DNA from: Symbiodinium natans
Lineage: Eukaryota > Sar > Dinophyceae > Suessiales > Symbiodiniaceae
NCBI GenBank assembly: GCA_905221605.1
Contig: CAJNDS010000038.1
Span: 1-64,000 of the forward strand
Reading direction: 5' to 3'
DNA length: 64,000 nt
A program made the translations under genes and the position numbers. The notes below the pieces were generated by a model. It made no database searches and was not told the DNA's origin. It worked only from the letters and a program-made list of their open reading frames with translations. Position 1 is the first letter of the stretch. Each line of letters opens with the position of its first letter. Shown here one piece after another: positions 23,601-30,690 of this stretch.

Positions 23601-25466
23601 CTGAACGCCCTAATATGCCAAGTCTGCGACCTTCCTAAATCCCCATCTAGTGCCCCCGAGGTGAATGCCTTAGTCACAAAGCTCTTGTCCAGGGCCGAAA
23701 TGCTCGCTTCACCGCAAGCGCTAGAAGCAATTCGCGCCGAAGCAGACGGCCTAAGAGCAGTTCCCGTATGGGACGAGACAAATCCTCGGGAGTACCGGGA
23801 TGTCCAGTCCGAGGCCCGCCGCACTGGAGCAAAGGTACACTTCGGCAAGCTAATGAGCATTGCGTCCATTAAGTTTTGGGAGCTTGCTCAGCACCTTCAA
23901 AAGATGAAGGGCCGTATTGTGTACCGCGGCGATTGCGCTAAGGACGAAGAGGGTGCTGCCGCCGTGTACAGAGAGCTTGGGGCCAACCCTACCTCTGTAC
24001 AGGGTCTTAATGCCTGCTTGGCATATGGCGCACTACCCGGCAATCAGTCCTCGGCAGCCGACGCCATCAAGGCTTACGTTCAGGCACTCCTAAAATCCAA
24101 GTTCCAGACTTGGATAGAGTTGCCACCAGAACTCCGCCCTACATGGTGGCGCGAGCGCTTCGTCCGCCCGGTCGTGCTGCTGCTAAGGGCGCTGTACGGA
24201 CATCCCGAAGCCGGTGGTCTGTGGGAGAAACATCTTAAGGAGGTTCTTCAGGGTTTGGGGGGTTACGAGCTCCAAGAGTACCCCGGCAACTTCTGGTTCC
24301 CAGAGACTCAATTGTTGCTTTCAACATACGTCGACGACCTGACGTTGTCAGGACCACAAGAGCATCACCAACCCTTCTGGGAGAAGCTCTGTTCCCTCGT
24401 TGACGTTGAACCTCCCGAGCCAGTATATAGGATCCTTGGTCGCAATCATTATGTCATCAACGCACCAGCCGAGAGTTCAGAGAACGCTGCCCTAGGCGCG
24501 TTAAAAGGAGCCGTTGTTCTCGACATGTATGATTATGCGCAACAGACCGTAGATCTTTACACTGGCATCACCGGTACAAAGAGCCTCAAAGCCGCCCAAA
24601 CACCGTTCTGTCCAGAAGGAAGCCTTGTCCCTTCAGACGACGAAGTCACGGGCGAGCTCGCTCCAAATGCTTGCAAAATCCTCATGAAGGCTCTGTGGCT
24701 TGGCAGGCTAGCAAGGCCTGACATCATCAAGCCCATAGGAGATCTGGCAACACGGGTTCAGTCCTGGACGCGTAACAACGACAAGCAACTCCATCGCTTG
24801 ATCTGTTACATCAATTCCACCAAAACCCATCGGTTGGTCGGAACCGTCCAGGACAACCCAGGGGAGCTGCATCTTGCGCTCTACGTTGATGCCGATTTCG
24901 CTGGGGAAAAAGTGGATGCCAAGTCCACTTCAGGGGGGTACCTTGTCCTCAAAGGTCCTAACTCCTTCTTTCCTTTGGCATGGGTTTGCAAGCGACAGAC
25001 GTCAACTTCACGAAGCACTACTGAGTCAGAGATAGTGAGCTTAGCACACTCGCTCTTCTCCGAAGGCCTCCCGGCATTGCAACTCTGGCAAACCCTCCTG
25101 GGCCAGGATGGCATAAGGCTTGTCATCCACGAAGACAACCAAGCCACCATCATAGTAGCTAAGAAAGGTTATTCCCCTAAGCTAAGGCACATCCAGCGTA
25201 CCCATAAGGTCAACCTGGGTAGCATTGCCGAACAGCTTGACCAGGAAGACGTTGAGCTAACTTACGTTGACACAAATCTGCAAGCCGCAGATATCTTCAC
25301 CAAAGCTCTTCCTCCTAACAAATGGGATAATGCCCTTAAGCTACTAGGCATAAGACAAAAGTTGCCAGAGGTCCTTGTCGACATAAGGGACTTGCACTTG
25401 AAGCCTGGGTCTGGCCCAAAGACTCAGCATGCACAGGGTGCTGCCGCTGGCGCACCATGTACATAG
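17634..25466 (+). CDS. Copia-type Gag-PR-IN-(MTase-like)-RT-RNase H polyprotein
   Basis: 2,610 residues from the first ATG (positions below count from it), with no internal stop. In order: a long alpha-helical/coiled-coil Gag region at about 90-265; a CCHC knuckle at Cys463-x2-Cys466-x4-His471-x4-Cys476; a CCCH zinc finger at Cys861, Cys869, Cys874, His878; an aspartic protease with WLWDTAAG (Asp929); an integrase zinc site His1208/His1212/Cys1219/Cys1222 and catalytic candidates Asp1257, Asp1326, Glu1357; a methyltransferase-like block at about 1715-1920 with FEYACSEHS (1719), SLPCTSGCPW (Cys1777) and FEWP (1829-1832); reverse transcriptase with YVDDL (2232); and RNase H with YVDADFAG (Asp2419), TESE (Glu2464) and EDNQAT (Asp2501). 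Copia polyproteins are usually about 1,300-1,500 residues, so this one is far longer. It should make the capsid and replicate the element. Family assignment is firm; the methyltransferase role is inferred. Confidence 0.95.
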   Translation: MASGMSPPSDPRSRSTHDSFSDPDLAPPIRNRHALVPAASTIVRSRQQQARTPMRIGPAEASSSSGTPNRAPELSATQATFLAGAAIQQASHASGVALEAASAAQHYAEREQFITQQAREAVQSIAARAAQEQQQQAEQVAQYEESLRAQASNIASAAQCALTNAQQREEVLRLQANQALSSMDAEAQRRIAEASSQAQQAEYARVEAENAMKDARERWRMSEIRNTEMSREVEALRAELSTVRAETLSRVSALTEQLMVARDQGFEVYPPTPLPMGTPTMFVPDEVPQSFPQPAFSPAQSPNATVSHPIAIPVAAGSGAQTPTASAQPDALPLPREGAASSAPGIQVAMTQDVQEATLPNSGLELRVDELAKLVKGLAEVVMAQNAAPQTQHNAGGAAGQSAPTQTGGAQSSSAPADIPYLHLLGNLQAAGGASAPGPPGPPSTSSSSSSSSSSNSPKHPTCRMCGSRGHAEVDCPHLTMNQGGGGGGGGDEDDEGKALSASASAAKSPADEEEEVIRVKAISDLTFPSPPENAGQARGFINQALVAIGRVQRSPGNEVYIWAQDCLTKTDQELIRDQRFPRLQREIAAKLLKVCRKGRFGLLFQQMVERERIDTGGMPNGRCMLRAIFKHFQLEHDRIGMLGERNLLNIRLAGDGPHHLEAFRDKYQYVLATIPVDELPKESTMFNHLIDELDKNNALKPKIEKAREARPGSHRRTCKWLWNRVDIVLELHQQKVNRNEFDKNLQGKPEVLTSTSKGQDARTPANPAPPTTPAAPAKPDGKPKKEKKKKKAKGSEEVPANPAATPKGGKGKGNGTPRNGTPRGTRGGGNKGGDGNTTPRSEQVRRASQMSDAEKAKTPCMFYAYGACKGSPCPFLHDDNNKYKGPKPKSLAKAKPKAKAKANAATAPLLSAMPMHVPSDNKVTWLWDTAAGRHLIGRQALSSRALACVRKTDTPVGFATGGGAREGTHSVAFEGSRILPSAEQVYVLKECPPAFSVGKAVLDEGSLFVWDPRESQPYLVPKQDVHRCRLKVPRKARINATRVVEYVPQFDEELKPTVYPSSSSLSPVVASASPAPAEDDAVSIGEIPPPEGYEPTEIGDSDEDAHIVDANALAEETREQLFGIGAEGESAAEEPSPDLPEHAIQDLLALDGSADMSKEVARVRAEAGLPPEPAPAEGAAVGAPPHAQPEEPSREEALRTEATSAKHLRTHFPKNPFCKICHVAKTTSMRIARKPDGKADDLIDVPTASFQQLATDDVILAKGDDHRGIGTGGVKSHHVIRDVFSGARIAYPMTRRGAQQHARNYRHFMGLKASELAPTCLIKMDEAGELKTAAEEVGLIPDTSLPNRWPHNAALERDVREEKECCRAIHLQSGLPYDFHTYSFPFACLSLSFDRTANTGTGVTQWEALTKEPFSGMRLCFGQLVWYRTKLSKLTLEPNMSPALFLGWRIDAGMRYRGVTRVLDYHAFRNKREVSVIDVPEPELFVEEGEPIFPLANATRKALVDGTVLEGPAARSALPDFPVREVPFPPTGEAPAPFKRDPKVKGVYITVERIIRFGETPGCKACRGKAVKHIEVCRERFAKLVSTEREEAQAKKAVSKAQAVAESLEVLGADPSLEAVADNLLEAAAESAVAPPASEEPAPSPASASSPPLIVASGAALPPSSATRTVLTEATCGYRSGVPVFGMPAPLPCFGKPRVKNKRHRKRAAKGSKLTTCFEYACSEHSMLGRVHAELGVPHVRLSENTLNVSDPVVAEQLHVQLKACPNSHLWASLPCTSGCPWHRVGLSQHGDTYRTKLRLKVKASQRLFSKFASHAETALACGADVTFEWPRNSDSWKRADVQAFFKKHPCFREVNFDGCRLGVVGQEQQPVKKPWRLMTTSDAIVKSFSGLHCNHGPKDHAKPRGKVLEKTGFYTQSMCELIAYALNPSLKRKVIPAMPVIPCTTDNEHRQKEQELKHVSSLAGLEDLAVALEGDEKAHELLTEIVDLNALICQVCDLPKSPSSAPEVNALVTKLLSRAEMLASPQALEAIRAEADGLRAVPVWDETNPREYRDVQSEARRTGAKVHFGKLMSIASIKFWELAQHLQKMKGRIVYRGDCAKDEEGAAAVYRELGANPTSVQGLNACLAYGALPGNQSSAADAIKAYVQALLKSKFQTWIELPPELRPTWWRERFVRPVVLLLRALYGHPEAGGLWEKHLKEVLQGLGGYELQEYPGNFWFPETQLLLSTYVDDLTLSGPQEHHQPFWEKLCSLVDVEPPEPVYRILGRNHYVINAPAESSENAALGALKGAVVLDMYDYAQQTVDLYTGITGTKSLKAAQTPFCPEGSLVPSDDEVTGELAPNACKILMKALWLGRLARPDIIKPIGDLATRVQSWTRNNDKQLHRLICYINSTKTHRLVGTVQDNPGELHLALYVDADFAGEKVDAKSTSGGYLVLKGPNSFFPLAWVCKRQTSTSRSTTESEIVSLAHSLFSEGLPALQLWQTLLGQDGIRLVIHEDNQATIIVAKKGYSPKLRHIQRTHKVNLGSIAEQLDQEDVELTYVDTNLQAADIFTKALPPNKWDNALKLLGIRQKLPEVLVDIRDLHLKPGSGPKTQHAQGAAAGAPCT

Positions 25467-25560
25467 AGCATGTTTTTCCAGTGGTTCTTTCCATTGGAGA
25501 ATTTAAGAAGACAAGTCAGAGGAAGGTGTAGTCTCAACGGGCACCCTCCGGGAAGACTCC

Positions 25561-25572
25561 GGAGAGGGGGGA
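25561..25572 (+). promoter_or_regulatory. Polypurine tract
   Basis: GGAGAGGGGGGA immediately precedes the 3' LTR, the expected position of the plus-strand primer in reverse transcription. Confidence 0.75.
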
Positions 25573-25797
25573 GTTAAAAGAACACGACTCCCGAGCCCCC
25601 TTCAGGGTAGCCCTTAGCAACCTGTAAGACTAGTGTGTCTCACTTGCCCAGGTCCGACTTCACCGACATCTTTGGCTCAAGACGGAAAAGACACAGTCTT
25701 GTAGTGAAGCCCCTTTCTGTTCAGGTTGGGTTGAGGTTTCGTCTGTTGCCTCTTCCCTTGGGATCACCTCCCTCCTGTGTTTGGGGCTCACTTAACT
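25572..25797 (+). repeat. 3' LTR of the copia-type element
   Basis: 226 bp, with no difference visible from the 5' LTR. The spliced-leader-like TTTGGCTCAAG is at 25671-25681. Telomere-type repeats begin about 120 bp further right. Confidence 0.93.
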
Positions 25798-25909
25798 ATC
25801 TAAGGGTGGTTGGCATGGTCCCTTGCTTTCGCGAGGCACCTGCAGCCGGAGTTCGGCGAGTTCGGGCATGTGCTGAGGCTTGGGATAGGATCCCGAAGCC
25901 TTTCAAGGG

Positions 25910-26030
25910 TGCAGGGCTGGGGTTTAGGGTTTGGGGTTGGGGGCGGGGGTTTGGGGTTTGGGGTTTAGGGTTTAGGGTGGAGGGTTTAGGGTGGGGGGTT
26001 TAGGGTGCAGGGTTTAGGGTTTGAGGGGGC
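25910..26030 (+). repeat. Degenerate telomere-type repeat, TTTAGGG orientation
   Basis: Degenerate GGTTTAGGG/GGTTTGGGG units on the + strand, followed by a G run at about 26053-26070. Confidence 0.85.
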
Positions 26031-26164
26031 TACGATTTGGACTTCGCATGTGCCGGGGGGGGGGGGGGGGTTGTGGGTTTGACGGCCTTCCGCCTCCCGT
26101 TGCCAGGACTCAACTCCCCATCCCTCTGAACCTCAAAGCCGCGACCCTGAACCCAAACAATCCT

Positions 26165-26590
26165 CAACCTAAACCCGAAGCCCTAAACCCTAAACCCTAA
26201 ACCGTAACCCCTAAATCTTAAACCCTAAACCCTAAACCTAAACCCTAAGCCCTAAACCCCAAACCCTAAACCCTCAACCCCAAAGCCTAAAACCCTAAGC
26301 CCTAAACCCTCAACGCCAGACCCTAAACCCCTTAGCCCTGAACCCGAGGCTCTTAACCCTAAACCCTAAACCCTAAACCCTAAACCCTAAACCCTAAACC
26401 CTAAACCCTAAACCCTAAACCCTAAACCCCTAACCCTAACCCCTAAACCCTAAACCCTAAACCCTAAACCCTAAACCCTAAACCCTAAACCCTAAACCCT
26501 AAACCCTAAACCCTAAACCCTAAACCCTAAACCCTAAACCCCAAACCCCAAACCCCAAACTCTACACCCTAAACCCTGAACCCCAGAGCT
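26165..26590 (-). repeat. Telomere-type array, CCCTAAA orientation
   Basis: About 425 bp of CCCTAAA units; the centre (roughly 26350-26545) is close to perfect and the edges diverged. The orientation is opposite to the neighbouring array on the left. Confidence 0.95.
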
Positions 26591-26664
26591 GCAGGATACA
26601 TGTCCTGCAGGGCAAGGGAGTGGCTTTCGTGGAGTCCGGGGCTCGGGCCTACTCGAAGAAGGGT

Positions 26665-26945
26665 CAGGGTTTAGGGTTTAGGGTTTAGGGTTTAGGGTGT
26701 AGGGTGTAGGGTTTAGGGTTTAGGGTGTAGGGAGGCGTAGAAGCTGTAGGACCATAATTTGGAATGTTTTTTAAAGGGTTTGAGGGGTCAACCCAGATAA
26801 TACGGTGCTTACATGTTCTAGAAGTGGACTCTCCCGGACGAGTTTGACAGGTTTATGCTTTAGGGCTACAAGCAGGAAGCCCCTCGAAACGTAGTGGTCC
26901 GAGTCAGTAGGTTTCGGGTTTAGGGTTTAGGGTGTAGGGTGGCTA
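26665..26945 (+). repeat. Short TTTAGGG blocks separated by unique sequence
   Basis: TTTAGGG and TGTAGGG units at about 26667-26733 and again at 26907-26940, with about 170 bp of non-repeat DNA between. The orientation is reversed again relative to 26165-26590. Confidence 0.85.
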
Positions 26946-27174
26946 GAAAACAGCCCACCACGCACCAGAGTGCAACGGAGGAAGCGTGCGGAAGGCGTGG
27001 AGGTCTGCCGAAGTTGCATCAGCGCGGTGCTTTCCGAAGCCATGGCAGCTAGCATTCCCCATCAGGGAATGAACAACACAGTGCGGTTTGGTTTTGCTGC
27101 CAAAGCCACAACATGGTCAGCTGAGAAGACAATGTTCTTGCAGGCTCGGAGCATTGCCGAATGTGTAGGCCCCC

Positions 27175-27340
27175 TAAACCGTAAACCCTAAACCCTAAAC
27201 CCTGAACCCTGAACCCTAAACCCTAAACCCTAAACCCTAACCCTAAACCCTAAACCCCAAACCCCAAACCCCAAACCCTAATCCCTAAACCCTAAACCCT
27301 AAACCCTAAACCCTAAACCCTCAGCCCTAAACACCCTGTA
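27175..27340 (-). repeat. Telomere-type array, CCCTAAA orientation
   Basis: CCCTAAA units with scattered changes (CCCTGAA, CCCCAAA). It ends about 85 bp before the assembly gap. Confidence 0.9.
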
Positions 27341-27425
27341 ATCCCTAAACTCAGATTTCCGGTCCGCAGCAGCGGCGCGTCTCACTCGTCGGAGACCTGC
27401 AATCTGTGGTTCGTTGCTGCGGCGG

Positions 27426-27525
27426 NNNNNNNNNNNNNNNNNNNNNNNNNNNNNNNNNNNNNNNNNNNNNNNNNNNNNNNNNNNNNNNNNNNNNNNNNNN
27501 NNNNNNNNNNNNNNNNNNNNNNNNN
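27426..27525. other. Assembly gap of 100 N
   Basis: Exactly 100 N, a conventional placeholder length, so the true distance and possibly the join itself are unknown. A C-rich low-complexity tract (27526-27640) follows. Frames reading across the gap are meaningless. Confidence 1.
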
Positions 27526-28099
27526 CCCCCCCCGCCCCCCTCCCTCCCCCCCTTCCCCCCTCCGTCCCCCATCCCCCCTCCATCCCGACATCATGACCCC
27601 CTCCTGCCCCCTCCATCCCCCCCCCCTCCCCTGTCTCCGGAAGCTTTGTCCCTGTTTAAGAAAGCCCGAAATTTCATATGCTTTTGGTAGGGACGAGTCC
27701 CAAGTAGTCGCGCGGTCCTGAATAGCCCGGCAAACGTGACTTTATAGAGGGGCCCCCACTAATCAGGGTCCAACATTACGGCTTTCAAAAAATGGCTCAG
27801 AGTTACGTACCTGGTAGACACGCAACAAGTTGAAGCCAAGTACAAGCGCATGGGTTGGTTGCCTAGATCTCGCAGAGCAACATTAGTCAGGTAGCCCCCA
27901 TGCACAGGACGCAGCCAACAGCAAAGTGGACATAACGAACTGGTTGTAACCGGTCAAACCCGACACTTTTAGATGCCCGAGAAACTGGAACCTAATTCAC
28001 GTAATGTGTAAGAGGCGGCGTTGTCTGCACTGACCAGTGTTCAACATGCCTGGTATAGTGGTGTGCATGTGGAGTTCAGTTCGTTGCAGTTGTGTTCAG

Positions 28100-28141
28100 G
28101 CGTGGCTGCAGTTCAAGAAGGGCCCAACCCTGGGCATTTAA
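28100..28141 (+). CDS. petG: Last exon of a second petG copy (partial)
   Basis: After an acceptor AG at 28098-28099 the frame reads AWLQFKKGPTLGI and stops at TAA 28139. This matches the last exon of the complete petG copy 1 kb downstream (29124-29165) apart from a few synonymous changes. I cannot find its other exons between the gap and 28100, so they may lie in or beyond the gap, or this is a leftover of a tandem duplication. Confidence 0.7.
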   Translation, partial: AWLQFKKGPTLGI

Positions 28142-28424
28142 ACGAGGGATCCATCCATCAGCGGGAGGAGGACAAAAGATGCGCAGCGCATGGGCAGGAC
28201 AATCCAAGGGACCGGACAGTGCTCGTTTCCCAATGCTGTACTTGAACATCCTGTTGCAAGATGAAGCTGTCATAAAGGCAAAGAATCGGAGGCGAACGCC
28301 GTTTGATTTTCCCAGCTGTTGCCGTACGTGTGGCACCACGCTAGAAAGCAGCAGTGACTCTTCCGTCGCAGCGCCAGTGGGCTCCTGACCAGCCGGTGTT
28401 GCGGAACTTAGCCTGGACCAAGCG

Positions 28425-29165
28425 ATGGCGCGCTCTCGCACTGTGTTGGCGCCCCTTGCCGCGGCCTCGGCGGGTCAGTCGCTGACAGCTGCTTGTGCTT
28501 TATAAGGCTGTGCCTCTCTCCTGACATGTTAAGGTGGCCCTTGCCTGTGTGGCGGCGCTGTTCAACAGCTACAGCTTCGTGGCCCCGCGACAGGTCCACG
28601 TGAGATTTTTGGACTTGGGTAGATTCCAGATGCCTTCGCCATCGCGCGGATGTCGAGACTTGTGCGACCGAAGGCCAGCATCCCTGCCGCTGCCATCACG
28701 GCGGCGGTCGTCCCTGCCGCAGCTCAGGCGGCCGTGGACATGCCAGAGGCCGGGCGCAGAGCAGTTTAGCAGCTGGATCGCGCTGCACGTGAGCTGTGCG
28801 TGCGCTGCACGTGCGCCGCAGATGGACATGGGCTCCAGCCTGAATCTCTCCGCCACCGTCGAAGCCCTCATGCTTGGCATCGTCATGGGCACGGCCCCGA
28901 GATACAAGACATAGACCCGACATAGCCCGAACAAATCAAATTTTCAGGGGGCTCAATTTGTCATAAACGACCCCTTCCCTCCGGCGCTGCACAAGGCACT
29001 GTTCCCATCACGGTCTTCGGCCTTTTCGTCTCCGCGACTTGGTGACTAAGACGGTACTGCAAGTTGCATAGCGTACAATCGAAGGCTTCAGTCACTGTTG
29101 AACAGTTGTGGTGCGGCGCCCAGGCCTGGCTGCAGTTCAAGAAGGGCCCCACCCTAGGCATCTGA
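28425..29165 (+). CDS. petG: PetG, cytochrome b6f complex subunit V, nuclear-encoded
   Basis: Six exons: 28425 to about 28472, 28534-28594, 28630 to about 28761, 28822-28888, 28996-29033, 29124-29165. PetG is a one-helix subunit of about 37 residues that stabilises the thylakoid cytochrome b6f complex, and it is plastid-encoded in most algae and plants. Exons 4-6 give a PetG core of the right length: VEALMLGIVMGT, VPITVFGLFVSA and WLQFKKGPTLGI, comparable to the usual LGIVLGLIPITLAGLF...QYRRGDQL pattern. Exons 1-2 encode an N-terminal hydrophobic signal (start MARSRTVLAP) ending in SFVAPRQ, the FVAP motif of dinoflagellate plastid transit peptides. Exon 3 is rich in Ala/Pro with RLVRPKAS and may complete the transit or a thylakoid signal. 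Introns 4 and 5 fit GC-AG borders, and intron 4 repeats GCAC at both ends. The exon 3/4 join is the least certain. Confidence 0.8.
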
Positions 29166-30690
29166 GGGGCCGCTGGAGTGAACCCCAACCTGGATTCTGT
29201 AGAATTTTCCCTAGTCTGGAGAGGGGTCACCAGCTGCCCAAGCCAGAAATCGAAAGAATCTGCATTGGAGAGCTGTGCTGCGTGGTGGTCTCAGCAGTCC
29301 TGTCGCAATCTCGTCCCTGACTACTCGGTGAGTTTCCCTTGCTATCATCGATGATCTTGTATCGCTGTGTAAGTTCTGGCTCCCTGATACTGCTTGGTCC
29401 TAAAGCGTCATGGTCTATCCGCTTGTCATGGGAATGCAGGTTCTAATCCACGTTTTCACTCTTGCGTGATTGGCTCCAGCATGTTTGGGCTGTGGAGCCC
29501 ACAGATAGGTCACGACATTCATATCATGACGCGCCATCTTCTATTGGGGTATTTCAGTGATGAGGGACTGGTTGCGGAGGCATGGAAGCAGCTGGAAAGA
29601 CATTGCTGGCGAACCACCGGCAGTTACTCCAACTACACCAAACACCCCAACTACTCCAACTCCGACGACCCCTAAGCTTCAGATGGGTGTGTCCCAACGA
29701 TGCCGACCATCCTCTTGAAATGGCGAGCCCCAGCTTCGCGCCTGTCGCGATTCCTGCGCTCCGCTCTTGGGATCTTCGGAAGGTCTTCCAGAGTCTTCCA
29801 GTCTGAAAGAGTGCCATGAAAGCTTGTGATGCGTTACGCCTCAGGTCCTTGTCACCTTCGGTGCAAGCCTGAGTCGATCATCTCACGCGCTCTCGTCTAC
29901 GTGCCGACGTGTGCCTGCAAGTGCCGCGATCTGAGGCTGCGCGCACCTGCCTCGGCAAGTCTTAGCAGATGTAGAGGGAATGAGAGGGCTGGGTACGCTG
30001 TGGAAATGCCGCCTGAGGCCACTGCATCTGCAGCATGGCAGCCGCAGGAGGCATTCAGTTTTTCATGCTTTCCTTTCACGGTTACTGGGCCTTCCTGTGT
30101 GGCTGACGTGCCTTTTTGAGCGGCCGGTGCAGGTGCAGGCAGTGCTTCGCCAAGTGGTGGAGACGGGCAATCTCCAGGTGCCGCAGCGCACAGCATGCCA
30201 CAGCACCGTAGCACCGTAGCACTTGGGTAACTTGAGGAGGATCTCCTTTGGCGGCTCCGAGGGAGGCAGGGCCTCCAGGCCAGAGTGACGCTGCGGGTGC
30301 CTTGCGGGTGCCTGGCCACTGCTTGGTCTGTGAACGTTGATGCTCCCACGCCCCGTCAGGCTGAGCTGGCGAAGGCTGTGGGGGCGAAGGCTGCCGAGGC
30401 CGAGGAGGCCGAGGAAGTGAAGGCCGAGTCCCAGAAAGGGGAATCGGCTGTGGAGGAAATGGAGGAGGATTCCGAGAATCCCGAGGATTCGGAGGCTTCG
30501 GAGAAATCGGAGATGGAGGTGGCCCTGGCCGAGAGCGCTCCCGTGCCTTGCACCGCCACCGACCTCGTTGCCACGGCTCCGCCGGCATGTTTAAGTGCTC
30601 CCCATATTGTCCCCCCTCTCCTCTCCTCTCCTCTCCTCTCTCCTCTCCTCTCCTCTCCTCTCTCCTCTCCTCTCCTCTCCTCCGGATTTC
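29166..30690. other. Spacer between petG and the RAP gene
   Basis: I recognise no gene in most of this stretch. An acidic open frame at about 30350-30600 (words AKAAEAEEAEEVKAESQ and EEMEEDSENPEDSEASEKSE) could be an upstream exon of the RAP gene. A CTCTCCTCTC microsatellite lies at about 30603-30682. Confidence 0.35.
30603..30682. repeat. CTCTC/CTCCT microsatellite
   Basis: About 80 bp of repeating CTCTCCTCTC, probably intronic. The arginine/glutamate-rich frame on the opposite strand is an artefact of this repeat. Confidence 0.85.

Larger units (their letters stand above)
13982..25797 (+). mobile_element. Complete Ty1/copia-type LTR retrotransposon with extra domains
   Basis: An 11.8-kb element bounded by direct repeats of 226 bp (13982-14207 and 25572-25797) in which I see no mismatch. 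Each repeat starts AGTTAA and ends TTAACT. A primer-binding-like site follows the left LTR and a purine tract precedes the right one. Two long intact frames lie between: ORF1 (14299-16947) and the polyprotein (17634-25466). The domain order Gag, protease, integrase, reverse transcriptase, RNase H defines the Ty1/copia class. Identical LTRs and unbroken frames point to recent insertion. No 5-bp target-site duplication is evident: the left flank ends TCCTT and the right flank begins ATCTA. Additions beyond a normal copia element are ORF1 with a HAD-like domain, a CCCH zinc finger, and a methyltransferase-like domain. Confidence 0.95.

Noticed and set aside
27299-27690. Several open frames reading through the N gap
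   Set aside because: They contain up to 34 undetermined residues from a placeholder gap and cannot be real readings.
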